Below, one piece after another: positions 60,406-64,000 of a stretch of 64,000 bases of DNA; the first letter of the stretch is position 1, and each line of letters opens with the position of its first letter. The notes beneath the pieces were generated by a model. The model was not told the origin of the DNA and ran no database searches. It saw only the letters and a list, made by a program, of their open reading frames with translations. A program made the translations under genes and the position numbers. The stretch comes from Alteribacter aurantiacus DSM 18675 (lineage in GTDB: Bacteria > Bacillota > Bacilli > Bacillales > Salisediminibacteriaceae). The stretch covers positions 4,412 through 68,411 of the forward strand of contig NZ_AUCJ01000012.1 in NCBI RefSeq assembly GCF_000429705.1, read 5' to 3'.

Positions 60406-61851
60406 TCATCTATATCGTTTCATACCCTCTTTGAGCCAATGAGTTCCTGTTTGAAACTTCGCCCCCGAGCGGACAAGCTCCTTTAGACGTTCAATTTGGG
60501 CCTGTTCGATTCGTTCACCTCTCATAATGAGAGGAATTCCCGGTGGATAAGGGACTATGTCCTCTCCTGCTAGGTGCCCGGCACCTTGTTCCCAATTAAC
60601 AAATTCCGTTTCCATCGTCTCAAGTTCTTTATACGTAAACGGAAGCTCTGTGATTCGTTCTCTCACAGGTTCTTTAAACGCTATTAGCTCAGAGCCTGCC
60701 TTCTCGACGGAAAACGCCTCAACCGCTCTCCTCATTCTCTCCACATGTTCCTTTGAATCATTCCAAGAGAGCGACAAAGGTAAAGTCAACACCAAATAGC
60801 GGTCGTTCGCAAGCTCCGGATAAATCCCATGTTTGTTTAACGCTCGTTGAAGCTCTAGTCCCGTTGCGTTCGAACGACTTCGCAACACTATTTTTAAAGG
60901 GTCCTGCTTAAAACCGCTCAGCTGTAGAGGTGCCAGTTCCCATTGTGGAATGATCCCTAGCTCTTTTCGAAACGCGATTACTTTCTCATATAACCGGTTA
61001 TACGATTCAGGTGTAAACCCGGCCAAGTACGCTCTCGCTCCATCAAGAGAGCCCATAAGAGGATAAGAAGGACTACTTGACTGAAACATCCTCAAGTACC
61101 TCCTGATGGCCTGTTTGTTTACTCTAGACCCTTGTATATGTAAATAAGCAGTCATCGTCATGGCAGGTAGCATCTTGTGAGCCGACTGCACGACGGCATC
61201 AGCTCCCGCTTTCAATGCAGAGCCTGGCCATTCAGTACCTTCTGTTATCAAATGAGCACCATGAGCTTCATCCACAAGAACAACCATTCCCGCACGGTGA
61301 GCCTCATCAACCACAGAATGCAGAGGCTGCACATAGCCTTCATAACTGGGTGATGTGATTATAACCGCTTTCGCCTGAGGATAGCGGCGGATGGCTGTCT
61401 TTACCGCTTCGCCGTCAATGCCAAGCGTCATACCAGTATTTTCATCAATTACAGGTTCAATAAAGATCGGCTTTGCCCCTGATAATACGAGACCGTGAAA
61501 AACAGATTGGTGACTATTTCGTTGCACAATCACCTGGTCCCCTTCAGACAACGTACCCATAAGCATAGCCAAGTTCCCTGCCGTCGATCCTCCCACAAGA
61601 AATGCTGTATCCTCCACATTATATAGGGCCGATGCCAGGTTCTCTGCCTCATGAATCACCCCTTCAGGGTGATGCAAGTCGTCCATTCCTTCAATTTCAG
61701 TCACATCAATAGAAAGGACATCTTGGAACAAGGTCCTCACATCCTCTTGAAAGACCAATCCGTTTTTATGCCCGGGTACGTGGTAAGATATAGAGTTATT
61801 TCGCTTATATTCAATTAAACGCTCCATTAAAGGCATGCGTCCCTGATCCAT
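60406..61851 (-). CDS. yaaO: Orn/Lys/Arg decarboxylase-family protein YaaO
   Basis: 481 aa fold-type I PLP enzyme. The PLP lysine is in SAHKMLPAMT near residue 222; VLVDEAHGAH precedes it, and SISYHVPGHKNG near residue 16 is typical of the Orn/Lys/Arg decarboxylase family. Substrate cannot be told from sequence. ATG at 61851 follows AGGTGGAT. Array F begins about 190 nt upstream. Confidence 0.92.
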   Translation of the reverse strand: MDQGRMPLMERLIEYKRNNSISYHVPGHKNGLVFQEDVRTLFQDVLSIDVTEIEGMDDLHHPEGVIHEAENLASALYNVEDTAFLVGGSTAGNLAMLMGTLSEGDQVIVQRNSHQSVFHGLVLSGAKPIFIEPVIDENTGMTLGIDGEAVKTAIRRYPQAKAVIITSPSYEGYVQPLHSVVDEAHRAGMVVLVDEAHGAHLITEGTEWPGSALKAGADAVVQSAHKMLPAMTMTAYLHIQGSRVNKQAIRRYLRMFQSSSPSYPLMGSLDGARAYLAGFTPESYNRLYEKVIAFRKELGIIPQWELAPLQLSGFKQDPLKIVLRSRSNATGLELQRALNKHGIYPELANDRYLVLTLPLSLSWNDSKEHVERMRRAVEAFSVEKAGSELIAFKEPVRERITELPFTYKELETMETEFVNWEQGAGHLAGEDIVPYPPGIPLIMRGERIEQAQIERLKELVRSGAKFQTGTHWLKEGMKRYR

Positions 61852-62035
61852 TCATTCATCCACCTTCAGTATTCTTTGCTTTCTTCATTATACTAGAGAT
61901 GGAAGAGTTTTTGAATGTATGGAGTAATGTGGACGAGTGGAGATGATGGACGAGGCTTCTTTTGGAACTAAGGTTTTAAGATTCGCTTTTCGCATATGTA
62001 ATATAAATTAAAAAGTTGCATGTCTTCGCTCGAGA

Positions 62036-62180
62036 GCTAACTCCGCCTATAATAAAATAAGTACGTCAATTACACATTTATCTCCGCTAATTCGAAAATA
62101 AGTACGCCAATTACACATTTATCTCCGCCAAATCAAAAATAAGTGGATGATACGTAACCCGAAAGACCTCCCTCGCCCCA
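62036..62180. repeat. Short tandem array F (about 20.5-bp half-units in 41-bp dimers)
   Basis: GTACGYCAATTACAC recurs at 62061 and 62102, spaced 41 bp; between are TTATCTCCGC half-units, so units of 20 and 21 alternate. Read on the minus strand, it begins with GGTCTTTCGGGTT and ATCATCCACTTATTTTTG and ends with GAGTTAGCTC, as array D does on the plus strand. It lies downstream of the csfB terminator (about 115-150 nt). Confidence 0.85.
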
Positions 62181-62295
62181 CTTCCTCTCCCTCACCCTCA
62201 CCCATAAAAAGAACAAAAGCGCTGGAGCTAGCCGAATAAAAGATTTTACACAGCGTTGTTATCCACATGTAAAAGAATTATAAACAAATAAAAAA

Positions 62296-62327
62296 CAGAT
62301 ACCATTGCGTCAGCACACGGTTATCTG
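62296..62327 (-). terminator. Intrinsic terminator of csfB
   Basis: Minus strand CAGATAACC pairs with GGTATCTG with a large loop, followed by TTTTTATTTG. Confidence 0.75.
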
Positions 62328-62365
62328 CTTTTTTTATTCGTTCTATTCAATTTTGCACCAACCCT

Positions 62366-62590
62366 TTAATGGATTCTACGTTTGTTTTGAAACAATGAAT
62401 CTCGTACTTTTTTAAGTTTGTCTAAATACTCGCGATATTCCCCATCTGAAGTGTCTGATGATACCAATGCACTCTCACACGATTCACAAATAAAATACTC
62501 CAATAGATGAATTCCATTTTCTTTTTCCTTCTTACAAATCAAGCATTCTTGTAATTGGTTTGTTTGTTTCGATGCTAACATTCCTTTCAT
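62366..62590 (-). CDS. csfB: Anti-sigma factor CsfB (Gin)
   Basis: 74 aa from ATG at 62590 (GGAGGTGG upstream); a frame to 62710 covers the presumed promoter. Two CxxC pairs, CLIC and CESC, bind zinc. Gin holds sigma-G (and sigma-E) inactive until the right stage of sporulation. Located next to an rRNA operon, as in B. subtilis, but without xpaC and yaaN downstream. Confidence 0.93.
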   Translation of the reverse strand: MKGMLASKQTNQLQECLICKKEKENGIHLLEYFICESCESALVSSDTSDGEYREYLDKLKKVRDSLFQNKRRIH

Positions 62591-62610
62591 CGCTTCTCCA
62601 CCTCCATTCC

Positions 62611-62640
62611 CAGTATGGACGAGAAAAGGTAGATTTATTC
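62611..62640 (-). promoter_or_regulatory. Candidate sigma-F promoter of csfB
   Basis: Minus strand GAATA (62636-62640), 18-bp spacer, CATACTG (62611-62617), one mismatch to CATWMTA. The -10 is only 21 nt before the start codon, which leaves a very short leader; an earlier promoter may exist. Confidence 0.4.
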
Positions 62641-62750
62641 GTACGTTTTTAACTGATGCTTCACTATATGCTACGCTCTTCGTCCTTGTGCCCAATTTTA
62701 AAAAGGACAAAATAAAAAGGAACAGGGTATAGTAGATACAAAGACATTAC

Positions 62751-62795
62751 ATGAAGGCAGTGAAAAAATCGGGTTGTACTTTTTCATTGGTCTCA
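62751..62795. repeat. Degenerate copy of the hairpin element in the leader of the membrane-protein gene
   Basis: AAGGCAGTGAAAAAAT followed within 8 nt by ACTTTTTCATTGG: same arm motif as the hairpins at 1371 and 44609, with outer mismatches. It lies 22-60 nt before the start codon at 62817. Confidence 0.45.
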
Positions 62796-62816
62796 TTTCA
62801 TTTAGAGGAGGTTTCT

Positions 62817-63461
62817 ATGAATAAAGTGTTTTTGTTTGTTTGGCTTGGCTTACTAGCCTACACGTTCTTCTTGGCTCCTGGAGTATCCCTTGGTGACGAT
62901 CCGATCGCTCAATCTTTAATATCCGGGCAGTTTGAAGGTGTTGATCCTCTTGTTGTTACGGTTTTCAGTATGCTAGGTCTTTATCCCGTCATTTTTCTTA
63001 TGCTGTTGATTCCAAAGGATATTTACCGTTGGCCAGCTTGGCCATTCGCTCTTTTCTCATTCGGCTTAGGGGCATTCACAATCTTGCCTTACTTGGCCTT
63101 TCGAAAAGAGGCTGTTCGCGAAACCACCCGGGGGCCAAAGTGGGTCAGAAGTGTTCTTGTAAATCCTGTGACGATCATTCTTGCCTTACTTGTTGCTGTA
63201 GGCTTGTATTTTACAGGGGTTAATGGCGGGTCCCTCACGGCATATGGCGAAGCGTTTATGAATTCCCACTTGGTGAGCACGATGACAGTAGACTTGCTCG
63301 TCATTTTGTGGGTTACATATTGGCTTGCTAAATATGAGTGGCGCCTTCGTTTTTCATGGCTTGCTTTTATTCCAGCGATCGGAATTTTAATTCTGTTGTT
63401 GCGGCGAAAACAGTTAGGTCCGGAGGCAATAGTAGGTGGAGAGCACGAAAGGGGGCCTTAG
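62817..63461 (+). CDS. Uncharacterised polytopic membrane protein
   Basis: 214 aa from ATG at 62817 with AGAGGAGG at 5 nt; the reading from 62751 runs through a hairpin repeat and is rejected. About six membrane segments. Conserved-looking motifs LAPGVSLGDDP, GQFEGVDPLVVTVFSMLG, WPAWPFALFSFGLGAF and LPYLAFR recall, from memory, an unnamed membrane family also seen in cyanobacteria and plants. No function known. It is the only plus-strand gene besides abrB, and converges on the 5S gene. Confidence 0.8.
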   Translation: MNKVFLFVWLGLLAYTFFLAPGVSLGDDPIAQSLISGQFEGVDPLVVTVFSMLGLYPVIFLMLLIPKDIYRWPAWPFALFSFGLGAFTILPYLAFRKEAVRETTRGPKWVRSVLVNPVTIILALLVAVGLYFTGVNGGSLTAYGEAFMNSHLVSTMTVDLLVILWVTYWLAKYEWRLRFSWLAFIPAIGILILLLRRKQLGPEAIVGGEHERGP

Positions 63462-63598
63462 TAGGCTGCTTTTTTTGTGTTTTGATATAGAGATACTGTT
63501 TTTAAAATTGTCGGAGGGCGAGGGTGGATCGGAAAAGGTTAAATGGGAGGGGAATTCATTATATCCTCTTTGAAATAGTGGGTTTGCCTTAAGTTTGA

Positions 63599-63705
63599 GC
63601 TAACTTGATTAAAGGTTGTGCTAACTCGACTAAAGCCACAGCTAACTCGTTTAAAGGTAGAACTAACTCGACTAAAGCCACTACTAACTTGATTAAATCC
63701 CAAGT
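63599..63705. repeat. Short tandem array A (five 21-bp units, CTAACTCGACTAAAG core)
   Basis: CTAACT starts at 63600, 63621, 63642, 63663 and 63684: exact 21-bp spacing. Five variable bases separate cores. The core is the reverse complement of that in array B. Read on the minus strand it ends GTTAGCTC. It lies about 30 nt downstream of the 5S rRNA terminator. Confidence 0.92.
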
Positions 63706-63730
63706 CCACAGTGTCCCAGTCCACACAAAA

Positions 63731-63756
63731 AAGCACCCACCAAAAGGTGAATGCTT
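63731..63756 (-). terminator. Intrinsic terminator of the rRNA operon
   Basis: AAGCA(cc)CACC pairs with GGTG(aa)TGCTT around a 4-nt loop; minus strand continues TTTTTTGTGTGG. It is 11 nt after the 5S end. Confidence 0.8.
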
Positions 63757-63767
63757 TTTCTCATGTT

Positions 63768-63884
<117 letters not shown>

Positions 63885-63981
63885 CAAATATGAAGTTAGA
63901 GAGATGTTCTCTCAAAACTAGATAACAGCTTCGACACTCTTCACAGAGTTTCGTTAGAAGACTAAACAAACATCAATTTTT

Positions 63982-64000
63982 GGATAAGCCCTCGATCGAT
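63982..64000 (-). rRNA. 23S ribosomal RNA, 3' end only
   Basis: The minus strand reads ATCGATCGAGGGCTTATCC at the window edge, matching the 3' end of Bacillus 23S rRNA. About 97 nt separate it from 5S, with a typical AGTTTTGAGAGAACA spacer stretch. Confidence 0.75.

Overview
The window is the region just downstream of an rRNA operon near the replication origin of an endospore-forming Bacillaceae chromosome (Firmicutes, moderate GC). Gene order follows the Bacillus subtilis csfB/rrn-to-folB segment read from right to left. Sporulation genes (spoIIE, spoVG, spoVT, yabG, yabP, yabQ, sspF, fin, csfB) are present. Ribosome binding sites are GGAGG-type, and GTG or TTG starts are common. Nearly every gene is on the minus strand, which fits leading-strand coding away from an origin to the right. 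I cannot name the species.

Layout, right to left: the 23S 3' end and 5S rRNA; an unknown plus-strand membrane protein; csfB, yaaO, tmk, darA, holB, ricT, yabA, yabB, yazA, rsmI; divergent abrB; a T-box-controlled metG; tatD, yabE, rnmV, rsmA, yabG, veg, sspF, ispE, purR. Then comes an accessory block where yabJ would be expected: acetyl-CoA acetyltransferase, a sigma-54 activator, a fused 3-oxoacid CoA-transferase, a GntP-type permease and a 3-hydroxyacyl dehydrogenase. The shared order resumes with spoVG, glmU, prs, ctc, pth, fin, mfd, spoVT, yabM, yabN (mazG), rqcP, yabP, yabQ, divIC, yabR, spoIIE. An unknown small ORF and repeats follow, then yabS, yabT, a split threonine/serine exporter pair, tilS, hpt, ftsH, coaX, hslO, cysK, and the folate genes pabB, pabA, pabC, folP, folB (cut by the window edge). 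Relative to B. subtilis I see no xpaC, yaaN, yaaR, yabJ, yacD, or the Met/Glu tRNAs between yabR and spoIIE.

Main systems: information processing (holB, yabA, tmk, rsmA, rnmV, metG, pth, mfd), the sporulation programme with recognisable Spo0A, sigma-H and sigma-F/G promoter signals, folate and cysteine synthesis, and a sigma-54 regulon with two well-matched -24/-12 promoters for ketone-body or 3-hydroxybutyrate use.

The most unusual content is intergenic. Seven tandem arrays of about 20-21 bp units share one loose core. Each lies just downstream of an intrinsic terminator, and some share terminal units and flanks. A second, apparently mobile hairpin element (GAAGGCAATGAAAAAGTT arms) has inserted with 6-bp direct duplications, once at the 3' end of pabC, replacing its tail, and once inside another repeat. 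A third foldback element and a degenerate GC-rich repeat family fill other gaps.
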